A DNA stretch of 64,000 nt from Antedon mediterranea (Eukaryota > Echinodermata > Crinoidea > Comatulida > Antedonidae), in contig NC_092672.1 in NCBI RefSeq assembly GCF_964355755.1, positions 21,386,501-21,450,500 of the forward strand, given 5' to 3'. Made by a program: the position numbers and the translations under genes. The notes under the pieces were generated by a model. The model saw nothing but the letters and a program-made list of their open reading frames with translations. It was not told where the DNA came from and made no database searches. Positions 33,901-42,800 of this stretch are shown here, piece by piece; positions within the stretch are counted from its first letter, which is position 1; each line of letters starts with the position of its first letter.

Positions 33901-36807
33901 CATTCCATGTCTGTAAAAAAATTGACTAAACTGCCTTTGTGAAAATGGGTTGCCAACATTCCCTCTTTGCACGTCTGGCAAGCATTTAGTGACATTCAAT
34001 AAATGCTGATTTTGTAACAGTGTCCTTTGAAACAGTAAACAAAAATTATAGCACTCTCTATTACTTGTCCATGCTTTTAGCCTCTCTATTTTTATTCAAG
34101 TTTCGGCCTCTCTATTATTTCAAAATAAACAAGAAATAGTTTTAAAGGTAAAAAGTTTACTCTGATTACATTGGTGAAAACAAACGTAAAACTGAAATTG
34201 TTGAATTACCTTTCCAGAACCACTTTCACCGCTGACAATTATTGACTGATTAATCTTGTCTAGTCTTCTAGTAAGATTACACAAAGCTGTTTCTGCAATT
34301 CCAAATACATGTGGTGGGTGTGCCTGAAAAAAAAAAAAATAAAATAAAGATGTATATTCCCCAAAAAACATGAAAATGAGGATTAATAAAATCAAGCCAT
34401 TTTGCTGTTTTAAAAAAGTTATTTATTTTAAAGAAATAAAAACAAACAAATATAGTGTTTTTACTTTAAAAAAAGACAAAAATTAATTGTTAAACTTAAC
34501 CAAATGTTAAAAAATTACAGTTTTTCAGGTAAATAATGTTTTTTTTCCAATTTTTGGTCAAAGTGAATAACTACAGTATTATGTGACATAAAATAGCATA
34601 TTCAGCAAAACAATTATCTTTTCAGAGGAGCTCTGCATATATCTCTAAGTTCTCACTTCTAAGTGCAACTGAGGACATATTATTATTTTTGCCCAATATT
34701 GAAGATAAAGTGAAGTCAAGATTTTAATAGTGATGTCACCAACATATCAATTTTCCTAAAAATCAATAGTATACTAGCAAATCGTTGTTTACCTTTTGAT
34801 CACTATGGTAACGATGAATCATATGAACATCAAAATGTCCAGTTGCTTTGAAAGGATTTAAAGTAACAAGTGTGTTGCCAGTCTGAGTGTGGTATCTACC
34901 AGCTAAGTACCGCTCACGTAAACAGTTCAGCACTATGAACAGAAAAACTTTAGTTAAGTAACAAGTGTGTTGCGAGTCTAAGTGTGGTATCTACCAGCTA
35001 AGTACCGCTCACGTAAACAGTTCAGCCCTATGAACAGAAAACATTAGGTTAAGTAACAAGTGTGTTGCCAGTTTGAGTGTGGTATCTACCCGCTAAGTAC
35101 GCTCACGTAAACAGTTCAGCACTATGAACAGAAAACATTAGGTTAAGTAACAAGTGTGTTGCCAGTCTGAGTGTGGTATCTACCAGCTAAGTACTGCTCA
35201 CGTAAACAGTTCAGCACTATGAACAGAAAAACTTAGGTTAAGTAACAAGTGTGTTGCCAGTCTGAGTGTGGTATCTACCAGCTAAGTACGCTCACGTAAA
35301 CAGTTCAGCACTATGAACAGAAAACATTAGGTTAAGTACAGTAACAAGTGTGTTGCCAGTTTGAGTGTGGTATCTACCAGCTAAGTACCGCTCATGTAAA
35401 CAGTTCAGCACTATGAACAGAAAACATTAGGTTAAGTAACAAGTGTGTTGCCAGTTTGAAGGTGGTATCTACCAGCTAAGTACCGCTCATGTAAACAGCT
35501 CAGCACTATGAACAGAAAACATTAGGTTAAGTAACCAACGTGTGTTGCCAGTATTTTGTCTAATTTTCTTCAAATTGTCCGCTGTTCTACTCTAAAAATG
35601 TATTAATACTGTAATTATAAAATGTTATTTTAAAGTGTTCTTTAATTGCAGGGAAATTTGAAGGAAATTGTTCAGTTGGATTCATCCAAATTGTGGTCTC
35701 TGATCTCTAATTAGAGGGAGGCAGCAGCTAATGGTAAAAGATAGGCGATCATCCGGCTTTAAATTAGATTGAGCTTTTAATTAAAGGGATCTTCAATAGG
35801 AGGAAGACCTGTATAGTACTAACAACCATTGAAACATGTGTCTACTATTAATTCACTTACCAGCAGGTTCTGAGAGAGGATTAAGCAAAACAAGATCATC
35901 TGTATTGATCCAATCTGTTTGAGTACACAGCACTGGATAGCCAGCATGACCACGTATCACAACCTCCTAGACAATGAAGTTACAAGCAATATTTAAAATA
36001 CATTATATAGAATACTTAGTAGCAAGGTCGGGTTGTTGACATAGATGGTATGCTTCCCTCCCCTCCTTACCTCACAATTATATTTTGTGTCTATAATCTT
36101 GCCATCACTAAAACATGAATTAACACACGCTGGAACCCAAACCTCTTACCTGGCCATTAGATTTAGTCACTATAATCTTGCCATCACTAAAACATGAATT
36201 AACACACGCTGGAACCCAAACCTCTTACCTGGCCATTAGATTTAGTGACTATAATCTTGCCATCACTAAAACATGAATTAACACACGCTGGAACCCAAAC
36301 CTCTTACCTGGCCATTAGATTTAGTGACTATAAACGTGCCATCACTAAAACATGAATTAACACACGCTGGAACCCAAACCTCTTACCTGGCCAATAGATT
36401 TAGTGACTATAATCTTGCCATCAATAAAACATGAACTAACACACGCTGGAACCCAAACCTCTTACCTGGCCATTATATTTAGTGACTATAATCTTGCCAT
36501 CACTAAAACATGAATTAACACACGCTGGAACCCAAACCTCTTACCTGGCCATTAGATTTAGTGACTATAAACTTGCCATCACTAAAACATGAATTAACAC
36601 ACGCTGGAACCCAAACCTCTTACCTGGCCATTAGATTTAGTGACTATAATCTTGCCATCACTAAAACATGAACTAACACACGCTGGAACCCAAACCTCTT
36701 ACCTGGCCATTATATTTAGTGACTATAATCTTGCCATCACTAAAACATGAATTAACACACGCTGGAACCCAAACCTCTTTTTCATCATGTATCCACACCA
36801 TTAACCC
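18459..36807 (-). CDS. MYO19: Unconventional myosin, class XIX-like
   Basis: Actin-based motor; class XIX myosins act on the outer mitochondrial membrane. Exons in gene order: 36703-36807 (ATG at 36801), 35861-35966, 34793-34932, 34210-34323, 33862-33910, 33636-33689, 30271-30343, 30004-30106, 29181-29378, 28246-28333, 27105-27291, 26438-26627, 25970-26080, 25026-25198, 24013-24105, 22068-22121, 21372-21550, 19539-19665, 19297-19439, 18459-18941. Landmarks: P-loop GESGSGK (34210-34323), switch [10 protein letters not shown] (30271-30343), switch II region [12 protein letters not shown] (26438-26627), actin-binding segment [10 protein letters not shown] (21372-21550), and three IQ motifs in the exons at 19539 and 19297. 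The wording around switch II and [11 protein letters not shown] is closest to vertebrate MYO19 as I remember it. Phases agree at all junctions except one: no converter exon was found between 21372 and 19665. The exon 25026-25198 is one base short, shifting frame. The C-terminus ends in a hydrophobic segment instead of an obvious MyMOMA tail. Confidence 0.9.
20205..20530. repeat. 36-bp minisatellite, about 9 copies
   Basis: The unit cctaagtaataagactgcct plus agttcaccttaccttg is repeated almost perfectly, with one copy reading cacatt for cacctt. It lies in the MYO19 intron where the converter exon would be expected. Confidence 0.93.
20790..20872 (-). mobile_element. tRNA-derived SINE fragment
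   Basis: On the minus strand the sequence reads AGTGGTCTAATGGTTAGGAC, close to the A-box region of a Glu/Asp-type tRNA. It is followed after about 30 bases by GGGTTTGAATC, a B-box-like block. The arms do not form a proper acceptor stem, so it is a pol III-type SINE head or tRNA pseudogene and not a working tRNA gene. Confidence 0.55.
20976..21194 (-). mobile_element. Short retroelement fragment between TA microsatellites
   Basis: About 170 bases are flanked by (TA)n tracts at roughly 20976-20998 and 21168-21192. The block contains the hammerhead-like motif listed separately. It resembles the non-coding terminal part of Penelope-like elements, which are known to carry hammerhead ribozymes. 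No coding sequence is present. Confidence 0.4.
21123..21165 (-). ncRNA. Hammerhead ribozyme-like motif
   Basis: Minus-strand reading gives CTGATGA (21159-21153), one A, a GGGC/GCCC stem with a 7-base loop (21151-21137), GAAA (21036-offset: 21136-21133), and a two-base stem GC-TCT-GC followed by TAA. These are the invariant core elements of a type I hammerhead with very short helix III. Helix I pairing is weak as read, so activity is uncertain. Penelope-like retroelements commonly carry this form. Confidence 0.5.
22243..23305 (+). mobile_element. Non-autonomous DNA transposon, 1.06 kb, copy 1
   Basis: Termini are CAGGGCCGTAGCCAGG and its near-complement CTGGCTACGGGCCTG. The element is flanked by AACAT at 22238-22242 and 23306-23310, a 5-bp target duplication. 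G/C homopolymer tracts lie just inside both ends. It contains two open frames (22385-22678 and 22856-23236, plus strand), both also present in the inverted sister copy at 40111-41174. No transposase motif was recognised. The CAG...CTG termini suggest a hAT relative, in a group using 5-bp rather than 8-bp duplications. It lies in a MYO19 intron. Confidence 0.85.
23335..23985. repeat. 22-bp minisatellite, about 29 copies
   Basis: The unit atggtgttactacattgtta plus gt repeats, with acattg/acagtg variants. It starts about 25 bases after the 1.06-kb transposon and ends just before the MYO19 exon at 24013. Confidence 0.95.
25026..25198 (-). CDS. MYO19: MYO19 motor exon with one-base frameshift
   Basis: The exon lies between acceptor GTTTATAG and donor GTAATATAC. 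It begins in the expected phase with [12 protein letters not shown] and then meets TGA. After a one-base shift the frame reads [20 protein letters not shown] and ends in the phase the next exon needs. Length is 173, where a multiple of three is required, so one base appears to be missing around 25120-25130. This is either an assembly error or a damaged allele. Confidence 0.75.
25850..26037 (-). repeat. Two-copy duplication of a MYO19 exon end and splice donor
   Basis: About 86 bases are duplicated head to tail: the 3' part of the exon 25970-26080 (coding [16 protein letters not shown]) plus its donor GTAAGTGTTCC and a little intron. The outer copy starts near 25870. Differences are few, e.g. 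aatagc/aatagg. Confidence 0.8.
27700..28187. repeat. 49-bp minisatellite, about 10 copies
   Basis: The unit cttaaaggtcgcaactactt plus taagctaaactataaatact plus gtatgcaat is repeated with scattered single-base changes. It lies in the MYO19 intron between exons 28246-28333 and 27105-27291. Confidence 0.95.
28515..29060. repeat. 77-bp minisatellite, 7 copies
   Basis: The unit begins agttcactgatgtttactgt and ends tttggttcagtt, repeated seven times in a MYO19 intron. Variants gctttggttc/gctctgattc and cactgatg/caatgatg alternate between copies. Seventy-seven is not a multiple of three, so no continuous frame is maintained. Confidence 0.93.
30813..30855. repeat. Perfect 18-bp hairpin
   Basis: tcagggaagagttaaatt at 30813-30830 is followed, after a 7-base loop, by its exact complement at 30838-30855. 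It lies in a MYO19 intron. It may be the remnant of a small palindromic element; no flanking duplication was identified. Confidence 0.85.
31755..31835 (-). mobile_element. tRNA-like SINE fragment
   Basis: Minus-strand sequence TATGGCTCGGTGGTCTGTGC resembles an A-box region. It is followed about 30 bases later by GAGATCGAGTCTCACC, close to a B box. It sits inside the TTAA element. No proper cloverleaf is formed, so this is a SINE head or tRNA relic. Confidence 0.45.
32787..32826. repeat. (AAAT)n microsatellite
   Basis: About ten aaat/aaag tetranucleotides in a row, followed at 32830-32870 by a short palindrome around gcatgaatgcatgcat. Possibly the tail of a LINE or SINE. Confidence 0.8.
34855..35545 (-). 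repeat. About 95-bp minisatellite built from a MYO19 acceptor and exon start
   Basis: Seven tandem copies each contain, on the minus strand, the acceptor TGTTCATAG and the first 70 or so coding bases of the exon 34793-34932 ([17 protein letters not shown]), then a short spacer. Only the copy at the low-coordinate end continues into the rest of the exon with a donor. Copies differ by single bases and small deletions (taccgctca/tacgctca). Confidence 0.9.
36085..36775 (-). repeat. 79-bp minisatellite built from a MYO19 exon end and donor
   Basis: Nine tandem copies each contain, on the minus strand, exon sequence coding [20 protein letters not shown] and NGQ followed by the donor GTAAGAGG, then the next copy. 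Only the copy at 36703-36775 is joined to the upstream part of the exon (MVWIHDEKE) and an acceptor. Copies differ at a few positions (ttagattt/ttatattt; atctt/aactt/aacgt). Confidence 0.92.
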
Positions 36808-37110
36808 CTGAAAGTACAGTAAACAGTTCATTATTCAATTCAATCAACTTTTATTATCCACAATCTGATTCTTTTGGTTGTGGCAGACTCACAAATGTAA
36901 ACAAACATTTAAAACAAACATTTAAAATACACATGTATACAAATTATTGCTAAAGAGTAATTTTTGTAAAGTCTAACAGCTTTCATAATAAATTATTCAT
37001 TTGGAGCTTTGAGGACTAAAATATGTATTGAAAAGAGGATGTGTTTCATTTTGAAGGATCTAATAGTAATTATTCTGTATATAAATCTTTATGTTAAAAC
37101 CATTCATGAA

Positions 37111-37493
37111 TACGTACATGTGTGACGTTTCAACTTGTTTTTAACAAGTCAGGCAATGACTATTTGTAATTTGTAATAGTCTGTGATTTTCCTAAGTTCT
37201 TTGCCTTTTTAGGGGGCGCTAATCTACAACTAGCAAAGCTACAGCAGGGAATAATTTCGCCAGTGTAGCATAGCAAAAAGCTATACAAAACAACCTTCTT
37301 GCTACACATTTCTACAATTGTGTAGCAAAAAATACGATAGAAAACTATGATTCTCGACTAAAAAATTAGTTTGGTTCGCAATATTGCTAAACAAAATTTT
37401 TCCCTGTACAGTACTCCTAGCAACTACTAACATCTAGTCAGTTGCCAGATGAAGACTTATTAAAAACAAGTTGAAACGTTGCACATGTACGTA
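37111..37493. mobile_element. Palindromic MITE with hammerhead-like arms
   Basis: TACGTACATGTG at 37111 is matched by CACATGTACGTA ending at 37493. The inverted repeat continues inward for about 40 bases (gacgtttcaacttgttttta and its complement). The right arm on the plus strand (37446-37480) reads AGATGAAGACTTATTAAAAA, then CAAGTTGAAACGTTGC. This is a hammerhead layout with core CTGATGA changed to CAGATGA and GAAA intact. The centre (about 37200-37440) has no gene. Confidence 0.6.
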
Positions 37494-38234
37494 TTATTTT
37501 TAAACAATCTACTGACTTAAAGAAGGGCTAGATTAGACAGATGGAATTAGTAAATTAACCAGCCAATGTGTGGGCAACCATTTCATTCCATGTTTTAATA
37601 CCCTATGAATAACTGTGCCAAGTGTCAGAATGTTCACTTCAGGTCTACTAAAGTAGGCCTACTACAGTATCATGACAGAGAGAATATCAACAGCATTTTC
37701 CTTTACCTTTTTGAAACGACATGCTGGTTTCTTTTTAACTTGTGGTGGAATGCATCTAGGCCTAGATTTAGTAATAATCTGAAAAAAATAGCGAAATGCT
37801 AAATTTTTACAAACAAATTTTTATGAACATATAACCACTTGTGACCTAGCCTAGCTAGGAATTTAAATGGTCATTTGGCCCTATACTACTATTATAGCCT
37901 AGACAGGCCTGCCTACAGTACTAAGTACTAGGAACAGGCTTTTGCAGAAAAGTGTAGTCGGTCTGATTTGATTTGAATTGATTAGAAAATCATCATAAAA
38001 AATACATACAAAAGAAAGTGATAACATAAATTACTGACATTACAAATAATACAATTATAAAAGATTTTGCAGGATAAAAGCTTAGGCCTAAATAAACATT
38101 CATCCCTTATAGTACCAAACAAATATTGACCAGAACCAGCAATCAGCAACGCTCCATACCGAACACCCGATTTTATCGGAACCAAAATAAAACGTCGATT
38201 TTACCATATATCAAACATAAAACTACCGCATTGG

Positions 38235-38355
38235 GCCCTGCGCTAATACGATCGGGCCCAGCAAATGAGACGATAGAGACCAAACTGGTTCCTAACACAT
38301 GAGACGATCGGGCCAACGCATGAGACGATCGGGACCACATTTTCTGGGCCCAAGA
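38235..38355. repeat. Short imperfect repeat with CGATCGGGCC
   Basis: Four or five imperfect copies of a unit like gagacgatcgggcc separated by 10-20 variable bases. Not connected to any gene I can see. Confidence 0.65.
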
Positions 38356-38442
38356 CGATCGGGCAGCAAATAAAAAAATTTTACTGTGATAACCGGCCTA
38401 GACTTAGGTTAGGCCTAATATAGTAATAATACGATTTCGATC

Positions 38443-39325
38443 CAAGTCGGCCCTAAACCGTCTCGGCCAAAGTCAAGTCGGCCCCAAGTAAACCCCAAGT
38501 CAAGTCGGCCCCATGTCAAGTCGGCCTCAAGTCAACTCGGCCTCACGTCAACTCAGCCAAAAAATAATCGGTCAACTCGGCCCCATTAAAGTATGGAACG
38601 CAAAAAGTGCAAATGAAGGGGATTGATAAAATAATATTTCTTCACAATTTTTTAACTATGAATAATTCTGACTTTTAATGAATATTAATATTTAGACAAT
38701 AATATATTTAGCAACAAAAACAGGAATGATTTCACCAACTTTCCTTTATTTACGTTTAATAAAATTTCAAATTGCACAATTGAAAACAATTCGTAGCTGC
38801 GCCTCCCTGTGCGTTTGGCAGCTTTTTCGATATCTACAACTGCTATGTGTTTTCGCTGACCGGGGGATTCCCCTTTATTTAAAACGCAAAGCATGGACAA
38901 AAACGATGTACGATCATTTTTTCTATGGCCAAATGTGATGGAACGTAGGCCTCCGTCTTCGATTTACTAAATGCAATAGGCCTACCTGCACATGTTTTTG
39001 TAACACGCGGGTACTTCTATTCATATCGGCAATGAGTTCATTTTTTTATATGATATTATTATATTATATTTTTTATTTCTTCATTTTTTAGAGTGGATAG
39101 GCCTAGGCCTAGTAATAATCATAATAACATTAAGTACTTTTTGCGTTCCATACTTTATTGTGGCCGAGTTGACCGATTAGTTTTTGGCCGAGTTGACGTG
39201 AAGCCGAGTTGACTTGAGGCCGAGTTGACTTGAGGCCGAGTTGACTTGTGGCCGAGTTGACTTGTGGCCGACTTGACGTGGGGCCGACTTGACTTTGGCC
39301 GAGACGGTTGGGGCCGACTTGACCT
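38443..39325. mobile_element. Foldback-type element with repeat-rich inverted ends
   Basis: The terminal blocks 38443-38625 and 39145-39325 are inverted copies of each other, about 180 bases each. Both are made of 16-17-bp tandem repeats of the type gtcaagtcggcc. Both end inward at cggtcaactcggcc and aaagtatggaacgcaaaaag. The 520-base centre has no recognised gene. Long repeat-structured inverted ends are typical of foldback-like non-autonomous elements. The ends are not sharply defined and I see no clear target duplication. Confidence 0.75.
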
Positions 39326-39877
39326 GCACCCAATAATACCCTACCCAGGCCTACCTACCTAGCCTAGGCTACTAGTACTAGCTAGGCTATGATAGCCTAG
39401 GAGTATATAGATAGGCTAGGCCTAGCCTCCTGGCCCTAGATTTATTGCACCTGACCTGCATTATCCTACATAATTGCCTGTATCTAGCCTAGCTAGGCGC
39501 CGCCTAGTAATTGCATTAATTTAGTAACTTACTTTTTTGCCTACTGGAATGTAATTATTGCTTTTTTCCATCAAAATAGTTGTCATTTTGATAGGCGCGC
39601 CTCCTCTCTCACTTCCCCAAAACCAACAGTTCCTTTTTTTTTTTCAAAAACACCGCCGCGCGCCACCTATAATAAAAGTATCTAATAAAAAAATAAAAAA
39701 ACCGCTGTGTACCGCCCTCTCTGTTATGACTCGGTGACCTTAAAATAAACAACAGCTATTTAATTACACATGTTTTTTGCTATGATTTTTGCGATCAATC
39801 AATCAACAAGATAGAAGCCAAGCTTTAGCTAGGCTACAGAACAGTAAGCATACAGTTACGTAGGCCTAGAAAATAAA

Positions 39878-42800
39878 ATGAGTCTTGATGATAGAAAGAG
39901 CTTCTATGTTTGTAGCTGTTACTACACCCATAACATATTTTTACCTAAGTTTAAACTGCATGTGACGTATATAGATGATAAAATATTTGCTGATATTTGG
40001 AAACCGGTAAAACCTGTTGCTGCCAAATCTTCTTTGTACTAAACTACTAGGCCTAGACAGCAGAACCTGGTCTGGTCCTAGTTAAGTAGAACTAGTAGGC
40101 CTGTCTAAACCAGGCCCGTAGCCAGGGGGGGTTTTTATGGTTCGGGCGAACCCCCCCTTTACAGCGAACCCCCCTTAACCAACTGCGAACCCCCATCCCC
40201 GACATGCCCAATACCTCACCCTCATTTCCAAAAATCCTCCAAATACGTGCCCCACAGTACAAAAAGTTGTTTGTAAATTGAAAAATTCGTAAACTTGTTC
40301 GTGAACCTTCTTCTCTGTATGAGCGTCAACTAGTGATATGTGTCTGTAAATTTCTAAAAGCTGCAAATGAATTGCCGATTTTAACCTGAAAAATAAATGT
40401 TTGGTCCCTGCATGTAACATGATATTGACGCGTCTCATAGCGAGCTGGCGCACGAACGATTCGTACAAAGGACACCGCCAGACCACTGCGTACCTATAAT
40501 TGTTTAGATCACTGGCAGTCAGGCAGCATGCATAAAGTATATAGCCTTCCGACGTACATCAGTATTTATGTGTGACTATGAAGTATAATGTATCATAGAG
40601 GATTATAGTGAATATTAATATTTTACACTATAATATCTATGGTATCAAGTACTGACGTAGTTCACATTATGGCATCCGATTATTTTTTTCTAGACCACCA
40701 GCCGATACGTACTAAAATGTATTAATATCACCTATTTACATATTTATATTCCTCAACAAATTGCTGTAAATAAATATTATAGATAGAGCTAGCAAATAGC
40801 ATTTGCCTTCACCCAGTGTGCTTTTTTCGGGGCTGCTCCTAGATATACGTTCGCATTGAACTTGAACGCAAAACAAAATACGGAGTAAATGATCAAACAA
40901 TCGGCGGTTCCGCACAGAGCACGCGCATCTAACATACGGCAACAAATAGTTATCGTCATTTAAATTATCGACGTGTTTGAGGAGGAGGAAAAAAGTATGA
41001 TCTTTTTGCTCATTGGTTATATAGCATGCTGCACGAGAGTGTCTTTTCCGGCCATTTAGGGGTGTCATTTAACAAAATTCGCTTCGCATCAGGCTGGGTG
41101 AGGGGGGGGGGGGGGGGTTGACCCAAATATTTAGTGTCCGAACCCCCCCTTGACAGATCCTGGCTACGGCCCTGTAAACTAACCCTACCATAGACCTAGG
41201 CCTTTATTTTGGAAATTAGATTTTTGCCGCTGTAGCCATACTGAAAACTTTACATACAGTATATGAATTTATGATATAGGCCTTAGTCTATAGGGTATGC
41301 AGTATTTTTATAATTTACATGCACAGGTCAAAATTAACAAATTATGCATTATGATGGTACGGTAGTACTGTAGTTTCCATAAGTGGTCCGTTTAAGCACT
41401 GGGTGAGTACATATATGGTATGTAATTTAAATGTGAATGGGAAATAGAGAGAAACAAGCTTCAAATTGGAGCTACTGTATAGTACATATAATATTAATAA
41501 TAAAATGTGAATTGTTTGTGTATTATTTTGTAGATTCTTAAAAACAAAGCGTGTGACAATGAAGAAGGATTCACAGACGTTCTGAGAGTCGTAAGTAATT
41601 GATGTTTTAATTTATGTAATTATGTTAAGTTATCTGGCTGATAATGGTACAAGTAGCAAAATACAGTTCATGTGTGTGTTGTAGCAGAATATGGTACCTG
41701 TGTTCAGAATATGGTACATGTGTAGCAGAATAGTGTACATGTGTAGCAGAATACGGTACATGTGTAGCAGAATAGGGTACATGTGTAGCAGAATACGGTA
41801 CATGTGTAGCATAATACGGTACCTGTGTAGCAGAATACGGTACCTGTGTAGCAGAATACGGTACCTGTGTAGCAGAATACAGTACCTGTCTAGCAGAAAA
41901 TTTTTCCCATAGTGGGACATTCAAATGCAAAACTATATTTTCTTTATTTTATTTCATACTATTAAACACATGTTATCTCACTAACAATTCATTTCAGGTT
42001 AAAACAGAAGTAGAACGTAGAAAATCACTTGGCCAAGATTATTTAAAGAGAAAAGAGACAATTTTAAAACATTACACACCACTCCATCAAGAGATATACA
42101 AACTAAAGGTATGGAATTAAGTAGTAAAAAAATTAAAAGAATATATTACCTGTTAACTACACCTTGCTGACGAAACACAACTATAAATGCATGTCTGATT
42201 TTGTAAAGAACAACTGTTACAACAAATGTTTAGCTTGACTATTTGCCTGACTACAACTGACAAGGACAACTTCCCCCTTTAGTTATATATTTAGTCAAGA
42301 TATTTGAAATAGTTGGAAAAATGTTCTTCTTTATGGTATTATTTTCTCATTGAAATTGTTGTAGATTTCATTTCTGAGCCTAACATTTCTGAAGTTGGTA
42401 GAACATAGCAAGCACAAAAATGCATCAATGCAAAGTTTGATAAAACTCATGAGTACTGAAAAAGGTTTGTTGATAGTTGACCTATTGTAATCAAATTCTA
42501 TAAAAAATTAGTAAAGGATTCTAACTTAAATAACTGTACATTGTGAAAGCAGGGGTGGCGCCAGGATCTTCCCGACGCGGGGGCTACATTCCCCGACGAG
42601 GGGGCTATGCGAGCATCACTAGGCTGGCGGCCAGGGGGCCGCCAAGGGACCCCGGTGGGGGTCCAGGGGGCGAAGCCCCCGGAAGCAACGCGTTCTAGCG
42701 TCATTTGAGGTCATTTTAATCAGATTTAGGGTAGCCATTTTTTCCATTTTTTTATAATGCATAAATAAAATGTGACCCGATCTCGCAAAACCCTCTCTTT

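Noticed and set aside
39130-39333. 67-codon Gly/Pro/Gln-rich frame
   Set aside because: Translation of the repeat-structured arm of the foldback element.
41625-41930. Repeat proteins on both strands (about 100 codons)
   Set aside because: Created by a 21-bp repeat whose length is a multiple of three; no start context or family.
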